Assembly (NCBI RefSeq): GCF_002355155.1
Contig: NZ_AP017369.1
Span: forward strand, 248,001-312,000
Reading direction: 5' to 3'
Origin: Corynebacterium suranareeae
Lineage (GTDB): Bacteria > Actinomycetota > Actinomycetes > Mycobacteriales > Mycobacteriaceae
Length of the DNA stretch: 64,000 nucleotides
Position 1 is the stretch's first letter. Every line of letters begins with the position of its first letter. The translations under genes and the position numbers were made by a program. This document shows positions 35,882 through 44,091 of this stretch, piece by piece. Below the pieces are notes generated by a model that had not been told where the DNA came from, did not search any database, and saw only the letters and a program-made list of their open reading frames with translations.

Positions 35882-36712
35882 TTAGATCAGGATGGATGTG
35901 CGGATCTTATGGTTCACTTTGGGAGTCTGAATGAAGTCAGTGGGATGTCGTCCAGTTGTTCTTTTAAACGCTGTGCTGAATGCGCTGACATTTGAATATC
36001 CCACTTTGCGGGTTACTTGAGTTACTGTCACGCCAGCGCCTAGAAGTTCAACGGCACTGGCCATCCGGACGTTGGTACGCCACTGAGTAAAAGTCATGCC
36101 GGTTTCAGTTTTGAAAGCACGGGCAATGGTTCGGGTGCTGGTAGAAGTAAGCCATGCCCATTCTTCGATGGTGCGATCGTCGGCGGGGTCGTCGATAATT
36201 GCCTGCATGATGCCGGTGATGCGCGGGTCTCTGGGGACTGGGACCTTGACCACTGGGTAGGTGTCTTCAGCAAGAAGCTCCAGGCAGACGACTTGGGCGC
36301 GCAGGCGCCGCTCTTTATGCATGCCCGTAAAAGCGAGATAGAGCAGCATCTCCCGAAGCGCGCGGTTGACCACCATCATGGTGGGGGCGTCGATAAGCTT
36401 ATTCCAGGCCGAGGGCAGGATATGCAGTGCGATCAGCGGATTGCCCGGATCGCGGGTGATTGCGTGTGGTGTGCCCGCCGGAATCCAGATGCCCTGGCCA
36501 AGGGCGACGCGCCAGATTTCGCCATCGATGTCCACACTGCCAGAACCATATTCCGGCCAGACCACAAGATGTTCCGGATGAATGTGCGGATCTGGGCCGC
36601 AGCGATGCTCGTCGGTAACATACGTGTAGCGCATGACCGTGCAGGTGAGCAAGTAATCATCGGGAACTACCTGGTCACACACGTGAGGGTGAGTATCTTG
36701 TGCGTCATCCAT
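35882..36712 (-). CDS. AraC-family regulator with cupin sensor domain
   Basis: 276 residues. The N-terminal cupin has the metal/ligand pattern P-H-I-H-P-E-H and P-A-G-T-P-H. The C-terminal domain has two helix-turn-helix motifs, the second with V-G-Y-S-N-V-S-A-F-S-T-A-F-K-R-T-T-G-R-H-P, the AraC signature. It lies upstream of, and on the same strand as, the siderophore operon, and has its own DtxR-like box 22 bp before its ATG. It is probably the local activator, itself repressed by iron. Confidence 0.88.
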   Translation of the reverse strand: MDDAQDTHPHVCDQVVPDDYLLTCTVMRYTYVTDEHRCGPDPHIHPEHLVVWPEYGSGSVDIDGEIWRVALGQGIWIPAGTPHAITRDPGNPLIALHILPSAWNKLIDAPTMMVVNRALREMLLYLAFTGMHKERRLRAQVVCLELLAEDTYPVVKVPVPRDPRITGIMQAIIDDPADDRTIEEWAWLTSTSTRTIARAFKTETGMTFTQWRTNVRMASAVELLGAGVTVTQVTRKVGYSNVSAFSTAFKRTTGRHPTDFIQTPKVNHKIRTSILI

Positions 36713-36732
36713 CTGATTCCCCTTTTTCTATT

Positions 36733-36751
36733 AGTAAGGGGAACCTTAGCA
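36733..36751 (-). promoter_or_regulatory. DtxR-like iron box of the AraC gene
   Basis: The core TAAGGGGAACCTTA (36735-36748) has the same TAAGG-N4-CCTTA form as the box before the siderophore operon. Confidence 0.65.
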
Positions 36752-36757
36752 AAAAAT

Positions 36758-37309
36758 TTAACGTGTGTAATGCACCGGGGTTATACCGTCCTCACTGGCG
36801 AGGTGGGTTTGCATGCCGTCGATAATATCTGTGTTGTGTGCAGAAACTGCCAACCACGAATCATCGGCCTGTTTTTCGCACACAAAAGTCAGCACACCGC
36901 GCCGGGTTCCACCACGCTGTTGTTGATCTGGCGTTATCTGTCCAGTCATCTTCCACCGGGCGTGGACAACAGCTACTTGATCATTGCTGAGCATTCGGGT
37001 TTTAGTTTTCTCAAACACCATTTCTGTATCGGGGAACATATCCCGAAAACCAATCGCGTGGTTGTGACGGATTTGGCGGTGTCCGTGCCACCAAAAACCC
37101 ACCACGTTGACAAAATCGGCGTCGTTTTTAAACACTGCAGTCAATGCATCAGCATCTGCGTTATTCCATGCATTGGCAAAACTCATGGCAACTGACTCGG
37201 GAGAATTCACGGGCACGGCTCCAGTATTTTTGGGAGGAATATCTTTTAGAGGAGTTTCTTTAGGTGCTACCGGTAATGCTATAACCAGCCTGGGCACGGT
37301 TGTGTACAT
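36758..37309 (-). CDS. SgcJ/EcaC-type SnoaL-like (DUF4440) protein
   Basis: 183 residues. A proline-rich leader of about 35 residues precedes one NTF2/SnoaL-like domain (S-F-A-N-A-W-N-N-A-D-A-D-A-L, then F-W-W-H-G-H, ending with W-L-A-V-S-A-H-N-T-D-I). It belongs to a broad family of small cone-shaped enzymes or binding proteins; function unknown. The start is uncertain: ATG 37309 has no ribosome site, and a strong terminator-like hairpin ends about 10 bases upstream. It sits 45 bp before the AraC gene on the same strand. Confidence 0.7.
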   Translation of the reverse strand: MYTTVPRLVIALPVAPKETPLKDIPPKNTGAVPVNSPESVAMSFANAWNNADADALTAVFKNDADFVNVVGFWWHGHRQIRHNHAIGFRDMFPDTEMVFEKTKTRMLSNDQVAVVHARWKMTGQITPDQQQRGGTRRGVLTFVCEKQADDSWLAVSAHNTDIIDGMQTHLASEDGITPVHYTR

Positions 37310-37318
37310 CAACAAATG

Positions 37319-37346
37319 AAAAACGGCCCCGGTCTGAAGACCGGAA
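37319..37346 (-). terminator. Intrinsic terminator just upstream of the SnoaL-like start
   Basis: On the minus strand GGTTCCGGTCT and AGACCGGGGCC pair over 11 positions (two G-U), followed by GTTTTT. The core CCGGTCT-GA-AGACCGG is at 37329-37344. It would stop minus-strand transcription arriving from island 3, or act as an attenuator. Confidence 0.6.
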
Positions 37347-37685
37347 CCCGAATTTCTTTTGATTTGCAGGTGATGCCTGCTCAGTAGGATCTAGCTTACC
37401 TTTCTTTTACTTAAAAAGCGCATCCTCGTTCCAAAACTGATTCTTAAGACACTTCTAGTTTGTGTCTAGTGCGATAGATATGAAACCGGCAGAATAGCGC
37501 AGCGTAAATTGTATCGCTTGCACGTTGGCTTTATGACTAGTTCGGACTTGATCGTGCCTTAGCCTTTCGGTGTTGTCGAAAATCTGACTCCCGACCCCTT
37601 AAAGTGCCCTTTCTGAAGCCGTTTTCTGGACCAAAGCCGCTAAGCCCTAGAAAGTAGGGACATTGACCACGGGTTAGGGAGGGTG

Positions 37686-37738
37686 GTTAGGATTCACCAT
37701 TTTTTAGCGGACCCCCACAAATCATGGTGAATCCTAAC
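37686..37738. repeat. Double-hairpin element copy 2, hairpin 1
   Basis: GTTAGGATTCACCATTTTTT pairs over 15 bp with ATGGTGAATCCTAAC. Confidence 0.8.
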
Positions 37739-37757
37739 GCTTTTGGCCCTGGAAAAC

Positions 37758-37810
37758 GTGCCAATTCACCATTTTTCAGCCTTACCCCTTTCAAGATGGT
37801 GAATCCTTGC
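37758..37810. repeat. Double-hairpin element copy 2, hairpin 2
   Basis: GTGCCAATTCACCATTTTT is followed by AAGATGGTGAATCCTTGC, a diverged right arm. It is again exactly 19 bp from hairpin 1. Confidence 0.7.
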
Positions 37811-38046
37811 CCTGGAACCTTTACGCAATCTTTCAGATTTCACATCTGCCCCAATAGTCCCAAAACTGACCCCTTCTAGAATCGCTTTTAAACGCCCAAC
37901 AAAGCCTCGACCACACTTAACCTCATTCGACAAAATTCGACCCCTTAAATCGCCTCCTACGCCCAAAGCGCTCAACCACCCCAACCATCCCAAAACACTG
38001 TCCGTTGCACGAAAATAGTCGTCTGCCTGCAAGCGTTCGAACTTCG

Positions 38047-38052
38047 TAGCGT
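38047..38052 (+). promoter_or_regulatory. -10 hexamer of the ABC exporter operon
   Basis: TAGCGT ends 8 bases before ATG 38061; a leaderless start is likely. Confidence 0.4.
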
Positions 38053-38060
38053 TAGTGGGT

Positions 38061-39638
38061 ATGCAAGAAATTGTCACTACTTCGCAGATGTTGCGTATCG
38101 CGCTCACCAGGGATGGTCGGGCTTGGCGGTTGGCGGCGTGCACATTTGGGCTGATTATCAGCAGTATGGGTGCGGCTGCCATTCCGATTCTTACTGGCCA
38201 AATCATTGACCGAGCTTTGATTCCTCTTGATTTAAGCGCATTGGTGCAGTGGTTGTGCATCCTCGCGGTGGTGTTTGCCATAAAGTCCATTGCGCAGCAG
38301 CGTTCCTCGTTGGGGATGGTGCGTGTGTATGGGCATGGTGAACATGATTTACGTCAGTTAGCTGTGGGAAGAGTGCTGCATCCGAGGCTGCATAAACGGC
38401 ACGCAACGGGGGAGGTGTTGTCCATTGCGACGAATGATACGTACCAGGTCGCGGGTGTGGCGTGGAGCATTGTGCAGCAATTGTCCACGGTTGCGGGGTT
38501 GATTACTGCGTCGGTGGCGTTGCTGCTTATTTCAGTTCCGTTGGGCATTGGTGTGCTTGTTGGGGCTGTGGTGGTGTTGGTGGTGATGCAGTGGTTGTCG
38601 CGTCCAATGTTTTCGCGTGGTCGTACAGAACAGGCGGCGGTTGCTGCGGCTAGTGATATTGCGACTGATGCGATGGAGGGGTTGCGCATCATTCAGGGGT
38701 TGCGTGCGGAGGGGGAGATCACGAAGCGTTATCGCAAGGCAAGTGAGCATTCTAGGAATACGGCGGTGGATTCTGCGGTGGCGTTGCGTCTTTATGATGC
38801 GGTCAGTGAGATCGTTTCCTTGCTGTATTTGGCGGTGTTGGTGTTTGCCGCTGGGTGGTTGACCATGCGCGGAGATATAAGCGCAGGTGAGTTGGTGACC
38901 GTGATTGGGTTGGCGCAGTATCTGAAAAACGCGTTGGCGCATATCGGCACGTTTGGGGCGAATTGGTCATATAAGCGGGCCTCGGCAAAACGTCTGAGAG
39001 ATTTTCTTTCTGAGGATTTTTTGCTGCCAGATGGCACTTCTCCCACCACTTCAACCAGCCCACCAGTCCTGCGCTGGCGCACCCTTGAAGCAACGCCGGG
39101 AAAACTTTTAGGCATTCGCGTCGCTGATGCCGCCATGGCGCGAACAATCAGCCAACAATTAGCGTTCACAGTCGCTCCGCAACCCGGTGAACTAAGCCTC
39201 AACGGCATTGACGCGCGCGTTTTAGGCCCACAGCTCTGGCGCCAGCACGTCATCGCCCCGCCGCACGATGCCACCTTATTTTCCGGAACGCTTAAAGATA
39301 ATTTGCTTATCGACGCCACCCTCCACCCAGCAATCACCGCCGCCACCGCGCTTGATGATGTCATTGACCACCTCGGCAGCGTCGAGGAGCTAATCGGCGA
39401 GGGAGGCCACCGGTTATCTGGTGGCCAGCGTCAACGTGTGCTGCTGGCCAGAGCGATGCACACAAATGCTGATCAGGTACTTGTCCTCGATGAACCCACC
39501 ACAGCCCTAGATCCTGTGACTGCTAGGGATGTGGCATCGGGGATATCTGAGCTGGTGCATTCAAAGAATCAGGCAGTGGTTGTGATTACGTCTGATCGTT
39601 TACTTCTAGAAGCGTGTGATGAGGTGGTGGAACTATGA
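38061..39638 (+). CDS. ABC exporter half-transporter with ATPase domain lacking Walker A
   Basis: 525 residues: six-helix type IV exporter membrane domain (about 15-300) fused to a nucleotide-binding domain. The domain keeps the signature L-S-G-G-Q-R-Q-R-V (about 451) and Walker B V-L-V-L-D-E-P (about 472). The expected Walker A region (about 342-370) reads P-G-K-L-L-G-I-R-V-A-D-A, with no GxxGxGKS. The Q-loop (A-P-P-H-D-A) and H-loop (I-T-S-D-R) also lack their key Gln and His. It therefore cannot bind ATP in its own site but can supply the signature for the partner. ATG 38061 is preferred over GTG 38055 because TAGCGT lies 8 bases upstream. It overlaps the partner gene by 4 bp. Confidence 0.88.
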   Translation: MQEIVTTSQMLRIALTRDGRAWRLAACTFGLIISSMGAAAIPILTGQIIDRALIPLDLSALVQWLCILAVVFAIKSIAQQRSSLGMVRVYGHGEHDLRQLAVGRVLHPRLHKRHATGEVLSIATNDTYQVAGVAWSIVQQLSTVAGLITASVALLLISVPLGIGVLVGAVVVLVVMQWLSRPMFSRGRTEQAAVAAASDIATDAMEGLRIIQGLRAEGEITKRYRKASEHSRNTAVDSAVALRLYDAVSEIVSLLYLAVLVFAAGWLTMRGDISAGELVTVIGLAQYLKNALAHIGTFGANWSYKRASAKRLRDFLSEDFLLPDGTSPTTSTSPPVLRWRTLEATPGKLLGIRVADAAMARTISQQLAFTVAPQPGELSLNGIDARVLGPQLWRQHVIAPPHDATLFSGTLKDNLLIDATLHPAITAATALDDVIDHLGSVEELIGEGGHRLSGGQRQRVLLARAMHTNADQVLVLDEPTTALDPVTARDVASGISELVHSKNQAVVVITSDRLLLEACDEVVEL

Positions 39639-41344
39639 GGCTTCCAGAAGCCGGGGCGAAACAAACCTGGAAAGAGGTAAAGGTCCTACTTCAGCCACAG
39701 GCAGCCACGTTAGTGGCTGTGACGGTGCTGATTACGGCTGGATCCGCGACTGGTTTGGTGGTGCCTGCTTTGTTGGGTCGCATCGTCGATAAGCAAGATC
39801 AGTTGTTGGAAACCGTCGTTGCCATTGCTGGCGCGGGTACGGTGGCTGCGCTGTTGACGTTGTGGGGTGGGCGGATTTTGGTGCGCACGCTGCAAGAAGC
39901 GCTGGCCACGTTGCGTGAAGATGTCTTTGCCACGGCCGTGCGGCTGGAGGCGGATCAGGTGGAAAATTCTGGTACATCGGATGTGGTTACGCGTGTGACA
40001 GGTGATGTGGAATCGGTGACGTCTTCGGTGACAGGAGTGATACCGAGGGTTGTGCAATCGGTTTTTACGCTGATCGTGACGGCATTCGGGTTTGCAGTGT
40101 TGGATCCTTGGCTGGCGTTAGCTGCGGTTCTTGTTGTTCCTGTGCAGATTATTTTTGGGCGCTGGTTTCTGAGTCGATCGCGTCCGTTGTATTTCCGGCA
40201 ACAGCGCATGAACACTGCTCGTGGGCAAAGTTTGATTGAGACAGTCACCGGCGCGGATACTGTCCGAGCTCATGGTCGTGAACGACAGCGTTTGGATTTG
40301 ATTGCTAAGCGCAGTTTGGCGTCTGTGGAAATCGGCCGAAAAGTCACCAAAGTACGAAATGTGTTTAACGGCGGTTTGGCATTTGCAGAATTTTTAGGGA
40401 TATCCCTAATTTTGGGAGTGGGTTTTTGGCGAGTGGACTCGGCCGTACTCACAATCGGAGCGGTAACCGCAGGTGTGTTGTTCTTCCACCGATTCTTTGC
40501 ACCGATCACCACCTTGCTTGCAAGTATTGATGATCTTCAACGCGCCGAAGTGGGTTTGTCCAGGTTATTTGGTGTTCTTCAAGTTGATATTCCACCGGAA
40601 CGTCAACCTGTGGAGGGTGCCGATATCAAACTTATCAACGTCACGCACACCTACCCTGGGCGAGTACATCATGGTGTAGATGATGTTTCCTTGAACATTC
40701 CTGCTGGTAGTCGCGTTGTGTTGGTCGGTGCATCGGGATCTGGAAAATCAACAATGGCTCGGCTAATTGCAGGGTTTCTTCATCCTGACAAAGGCCGCGT
40801 TTGCGTTGGCGGTAAAGACGCGTCGGCGGTTGATTCAGTAATGTTGGTGACCCAAGAAATCCATCAGTTCACCGGCAGCATTGCAGATAATCTCCGCCTT
40901 GCAGCCCCGAGTGCTGATGACCACACATTGTTGGAGGCAATGGATGCGGTTGGGGCCTCGTGGATTTATGACTACGGGTTGGATAATGACAACCGTTTAG
41001 ATGAGTCCCGCATTCAACAAATTGCTTTAGCCCGCGTGCTGCTTGCCAACCCGTCGGTTGTCATTTTGGATGAAGCCACCGCCCATGCCGGCACGGATCA
41101 CAATCTCGATTCGGCTGTATCCGTGGTGGTCAAGGGCAGAACATCGGTGATTGTGGCACACCGGCTCACCCAAGCTCGTGATGCCGATCTTGTGGTGCTG
41201 CTAGATCAGGGAAAAATCATTGAGATTGGTTCCCATGAATCACTTATAGAAGCTGGCCAAGCCTATTCCACATTGTGGGAGGCTTGGACACAGCGTTCAT
41301 CACAGCGCTCAGGGGCACAACCAGGACTTTTACCAGATAGCTAG
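39635..41344 (+). CDS. ABC exporter half-transporter with degenerate signature motif
   Basis: 569 residues: six helices (about 20-310) plus a nucleotide-binding domain. Walker A G-A-S-G-S-G-K-S-T (about 364-372), the Q-loop Gln in V-T-Q-E-I, Walker B V-V-I-L-D-E-A-T and the H-loop V-A-H-R-L-T are intact. The signature LSGGQ is replaced by L-D-E-S-R (about 453), before the conserved Q-Q-I-A-L-A-R. Together with the preceding subunit it forms a heterodimer with one working ATP site (this Walker A plus the partner's LSGGQ). Substrate unknown. Its 3' end overlaps the convergent pepO by 15 bp. Confidence 0.9.
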   Translation: MRLPEAGAKQTWKEVKVLLQPQAATLVAVTVLITAGSATGLVVPALLGRIVDKQDQLLETVVAIAGAGTVAALLTLWGGRILVRTLQEALATLREDVFATAVRLEADQVENSGTSDVVTRVTGDVESVTSSVTGVIPRVVQSVFTLIVTAFGFAVLDPWLALAAVLVVPVQIIFGRWFLSRSRPLYFRQQRMNTARGQSLIETVTGADTVRAHGRERQRLDLIAKRSLASVEIGRKVTKVRNVFNGGLAFAEFLGISLILGVGFWRVDSAVLTIGAVTAGVLFFHRFFAPITTLLASIDDLQRAEVGLSRLFGVLQVDIPPERQPVEGADIKLINVTHTYPGRVHHGVDDVSLNIPAGSRVVLVGASGSGKSTMARLIAGFLHPDKGRVCVGGKDASAVDSVMLVTQEIHQFTGSIADNLRLAAPSADDHTLLEAMDAVGASWIYDYGLDNDNRLDESRIQQIALARVLLANPSVVILDEATAHAGTDHNLDSAVSVVVKGRTSVIVAHRLTQARDADLVVLLDQGKIIEIGSHESLIEAGQAYSTLWEAWTQRSSQRSGAQPGLLPDS

Positions 41345-43258
41345 GCGCTCTTCTGGCTTGATGTACACCGGGGCGTCTTCTGGAACATCGAAGGCTTCGT
41401 AGAATTCAGCGACGTTTCCAGCAATAACATTGCAGCGGAATTCAGCGGGGGAGTGTGGGTCAATCGCCAAGTACTGCACGGCCATTTGTGGTCGGATGGC
41501 GGTGCGCCACACACGAGCCCATGCCAAGAAGAGGCGCTGCAAACCGTTGTATTCCTGCTCAGCTAATGCTGGATCTGCGTCGGTGGCTTCAAAAGGCAGC
41601 ACTGGTGAGGTAGCGAAAGTCAGTCCCTTATCAGCAAGGTACTTTTCATAGGCCACCACAGCGATACCCAGTCCGCCCAGGTCACCGATGTTTTCACCCA
41701 AAGTAAACTCACCGTTGACGCCGTCAGTTTCAATGCCTTCGGCAGTCAACACAGAAGGAACAAGGCCGTTGAATTGGGTGACCAGGCGTGAAGTGAGCTG
41801 CTCGAATGCGGAGCGATCCTCATCGGTCCACCAGGAATTCAAGTTGCCATCGCCGTCATATTGGCTGCCTTGATCATCAAAACCATGGCCAATTTCATGG
41901 CCGATCACAGCACCGATGGCACCAAAGTTTTCCGCAGCGTCCGCCTCCGGATCGAAAAATGGCGCGCGCAAAATGGCAGCGGGGAAGGTGATGTCATTGA
42001 CCACTGGGTTGTAGAACGCGTTGACGGTTTGTGGGGTGGTTACCCATTCGTCGCGATCCGCAGGTTTGCCGATTTTACCCAACTCATAATTGTGCAGGAA
42101 CGCAGATCCCTTGCGCACGTTATCCACCAAATCAGAGCCAAACTCGAGGCCCTCATAGGAACGCCACTTGTCTGGGTAGCCAATTTTTGCATTAAACTTG
42201 GCCAGCTTCTCCAGCGCGCGCTCGCGGGTGGCCGGCGTCATCCATTCCAAATTGGAGATGCGATCACGGTAGGCGGCAACCAGGTAATCGACAAGCTCAA
42301 GCATGTGCTCCTTTGAGCTTGCAGGAAAATGCTTTTCGACGAATCGTTGCCCGATTTCCTCGCCCACCATGCGCTCTGCCAAACCGACAGCACGCTTCCA
42401 GCGGTCTTTTTGCTCAGTTGCGCCAGATAGTTTGGTGCCATAGAAATCGAAGTTGGCCTGGCTAATTTCCTCCGTCAACAGTCCTGCCCTAGACCTTAAG
42501 ACGTGCCACGTTGCCCAGAGCTGCCAATCGGGGAGGCGGTCGTCGACAAGCAAACCGTTGAGGTGGTCGAGGTATGACGGCATCATCGAGACCAGGCGCT
42601 GATCCGGCAGGCCCGCAGAGCTCACCAAGATGCGGACCTTTGGTGGAAGCGTGCCCAGCTCGGTGGGGTTGTACGTGGCCACGGCGTCGCGAGTTTTTAC
42701 AACATCCCAGTGACCTGCAGCGATATCAGTTTCAAGCGCAACGATGCGTGCAGCAGCAGTGGCAGCATCGAGCCCGAAAAGGCGACTGCCATCAAGGAAA
42801 CCGAGCATGCGCTCAACGTGTTCCTGGTACGCCGCCAAGGTTTCAGCGTGGGCTTCCTCGCGGTAATACGCCTCATCGGGAAGTCCAAGACCAGACTGGA
42901 TGAGGTAGGCGACAGCATCATTCGAGGAGGAATCCTTTTCCACCCAGAATCCCACCGGCGCGCCAACACCCTCGCGGTCAAGCTCACCGAGTGCCGCTGC
43001 AAACAGTGAAGAATTAGCAACAGATAGCCTGTCTAAATCTGCATCAAGTGGAGCAACACCTGCGGCATTGATGGTATCCGTATCCATGAATGAGGCATAA
43101 AGAATACCGGCACGCCCAGAATCCTCCTTCACGATTGCATGGACGTCTTCTTCAGCATCATCACGCAACTTATGGAACGTGCCATCCACTGCGCGATCAT
43201 CCGGAATGATGTGGGTGTCAAGCCACGGACCATTGACAAAACGATAAAGATCTTTCAT
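41330..43258 (-). CDS. pepO: M13-family zinc metalloendopeptidase PepO
   Basis: 642 residues, typical of neprilysin-like bacterial PepO. The zinc site is G-H-E-I-G-H near residue 454, with the third ligand Glu in G-E-N-I-G-D-L-G-G near 522. The fold-typical N-A-F-Y-N-P and a terminal Trp (A-I-W) are present. No signal peptide, so it is intracellular; it cleaves small peptides. TAGAGT on the minus strand lies 7 bases before the ATG, so the mRNA is probably leaderless. Its 3' end overlaps the ABC exporter gene on the other strand. Confidence 0.94.
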   Translation of the reverse strand: MKDLYRFVNGPWLDTHIIPDDRAVDGTFHKLRDDAEEDVHAIVKEDSGRAGILYASFMDTDTINAAGVAPLDADLDRLSVANSSLFAAALGELDREGVGAPVGFWVEKDSSSNDAVAYLIQSGLGLPDEAYYREEAHAETLAAYQEHVERMLGFLDGSRLFGLDAATAAARIVALETDIAAGHWDVVKTRDAVATYNPTELGTLPPKVRILVSSAGLPDQRLVSMMPSYLDHLNGLLVDDRLPDWQLWATWHVLRSRAGLLTEEISQANFDFYGTKLSGATEQKDRWKRAVGLAERMVGEEIGQRFVEKHFPASSKEHMLELVDYLVAAYRDRISNLEWMTPATRERALEKLAKFNAKIGYPDKWRSYEGLEFGSDLVDNVRKGSAFLHNYELGKIGKPADRDEWVTTPQTVNAFYNPVVNDITFPAAILRAPFFDPEADAAENFGAIGAVIGHEIGHGFDDQGSQYDGDGNLNSWWTDEDRSAFEQLTSRLVTQFNGLVPSVLTAEGIETDGVNGEFTLGENIGDLGGLGIAVVAYEKYLADKGLTFATSPVLPFEATDADPALAEQEYNGLQRLFLAWARVWRTAIRPQMAVQYLAIDPHSPAEFRCNVIAGNVAEFYEAFDVPEDAPVYIKPEERLAIW

Positions 43259-43265
43259 GTGGCCT

Positions 43266-43271
43266 ACTCTA
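43266..43271 (-). promoter_or_regulatory. -10 hexamer of pepO
   Basis: TAGAGT on the minus strand ends 7 bases before the pepO ATG. Confidence 0.4.
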
Positions 43272-43335
43272 GGGGATTTATCACCTTTAGGGTTGCGACA
43301 GGTAACAGGGTAGGAAGGATGCCCACCCCAGCAGG

Positions 43336-43341
43336 TAGCCT
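43336..43341 (+). promoter_or_regulatory. -10 hexamer of the gene at 43348
   Basis: TAGCCT ends 6 bases before GTG 43348, so the start is probably leaderless. Confidence 0.35.
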
Positions 43342-43347
43342 GTCAGT

Positions 43348-44091
43348 GTGAGTGGAATAGAGGGCAAGTACCAGCTGAAACCCCAAGGACGGGGCAGCCT
43401 GTGGTGGTCAATTGTCGGCGTAGCTGCCGTATTGTTGCTGCTACCAACGCTGATCAACCTGGTGATTCCAGATAAAGGCAATGATTATAAACAGCTAGAA
43501 ATCGACCTTCTGGGTGTGGATTGGTCAGTGCCAATTACAACGGAGGAATCCGCAGCGGTGCTGTGCGAAGAAACCTCAGATGAAATCACACAAAAGTTTT
43601 GGAGCTGCAACGGCGATACCACCGTGGTCACCTTGATGGTGGAAGGAGTCAAAGACCCCTCGAACACCCTCCGCCGAATGATCGATGCAACACTGTTTAC
43701 AGATGTGGATGAAAACCTCGAGGCTGTATCCAGCGAAGACGGCCGCGCCCACGCTCTTTATGTGCCGGCGCAACAATCCGGCGAATGGTGGACGCTTCCC
43801 ATCGTGGCTTTAAGCGTGCAAGGCACCGGAGACTACGAAGGCATGACAGCGATTGCAATTGTTAACGGCAACTCTTTGGACTACTACAGCACCCATATTT
43901 GGTCCAGCATGGCCACCGAACGCGGCTTGCCCTACCAGCAGGAATTCCCCCTGACGTTAGAAGAAGACCCATGGGCAGGCACCCCAGACGGAGATCTCCC
44001 CTTCGAGCTGCCACAGGATTTCCTCGATCAATACCCAGAACTATTCACCCCCGGCTCAGCCTTTCCCAACCCTGAAGGAGAAAACCTATGA
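43348..44091 (+). CDS. Single-helix anchored extracytoplasmic protein, partner of PrsW-like gene
   Basis: 247 residues. A short basic N-terminus and one hydrophobic helix (about 20-40) leave about 200 residues outside the membrane. Two cysteines (L-C-E-E-T and S-C-N-G-D) may form a disulfide. The C-terminus is acidic and proline-rich. It starts with GTG and overlaps the following intramembrane protease gene by 4 bp. By context it could be the protease's substrate or regulator. No family recognised. Confidence 0.7.
   Translation: MSGIEGKYQLKPQGRGSLWWSIVGVAAVLLLLPTLINLVIPDKGNDYKQLEIDLLGVDWSVPITTEESAAVLCEETSDEITQKFWSCNGDTTVVTLMVEGVKDPSNTLRRMIDATLFTDVDENLEAVSSEDGRAHALYVPAQQSGEWWTLPIVALSVQGTGDYEGMTAIAIVNGNSLDYYSTHIWSSMATERGLPYQQEFPLTLEEDPWAGTPDGDLPFELPQDFLDQYPELFTPGSAFPNPEGENL

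Larger units (their letters stand above)
37347..38046. other. Repeat-rich gene-free island 3
   Basis: No credible gene in 700 bp. It contains the second double-hairpin element (37686-37810) and two GACCCCTTAAA motifs (37593 and 37939). Confidence 0.65.
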
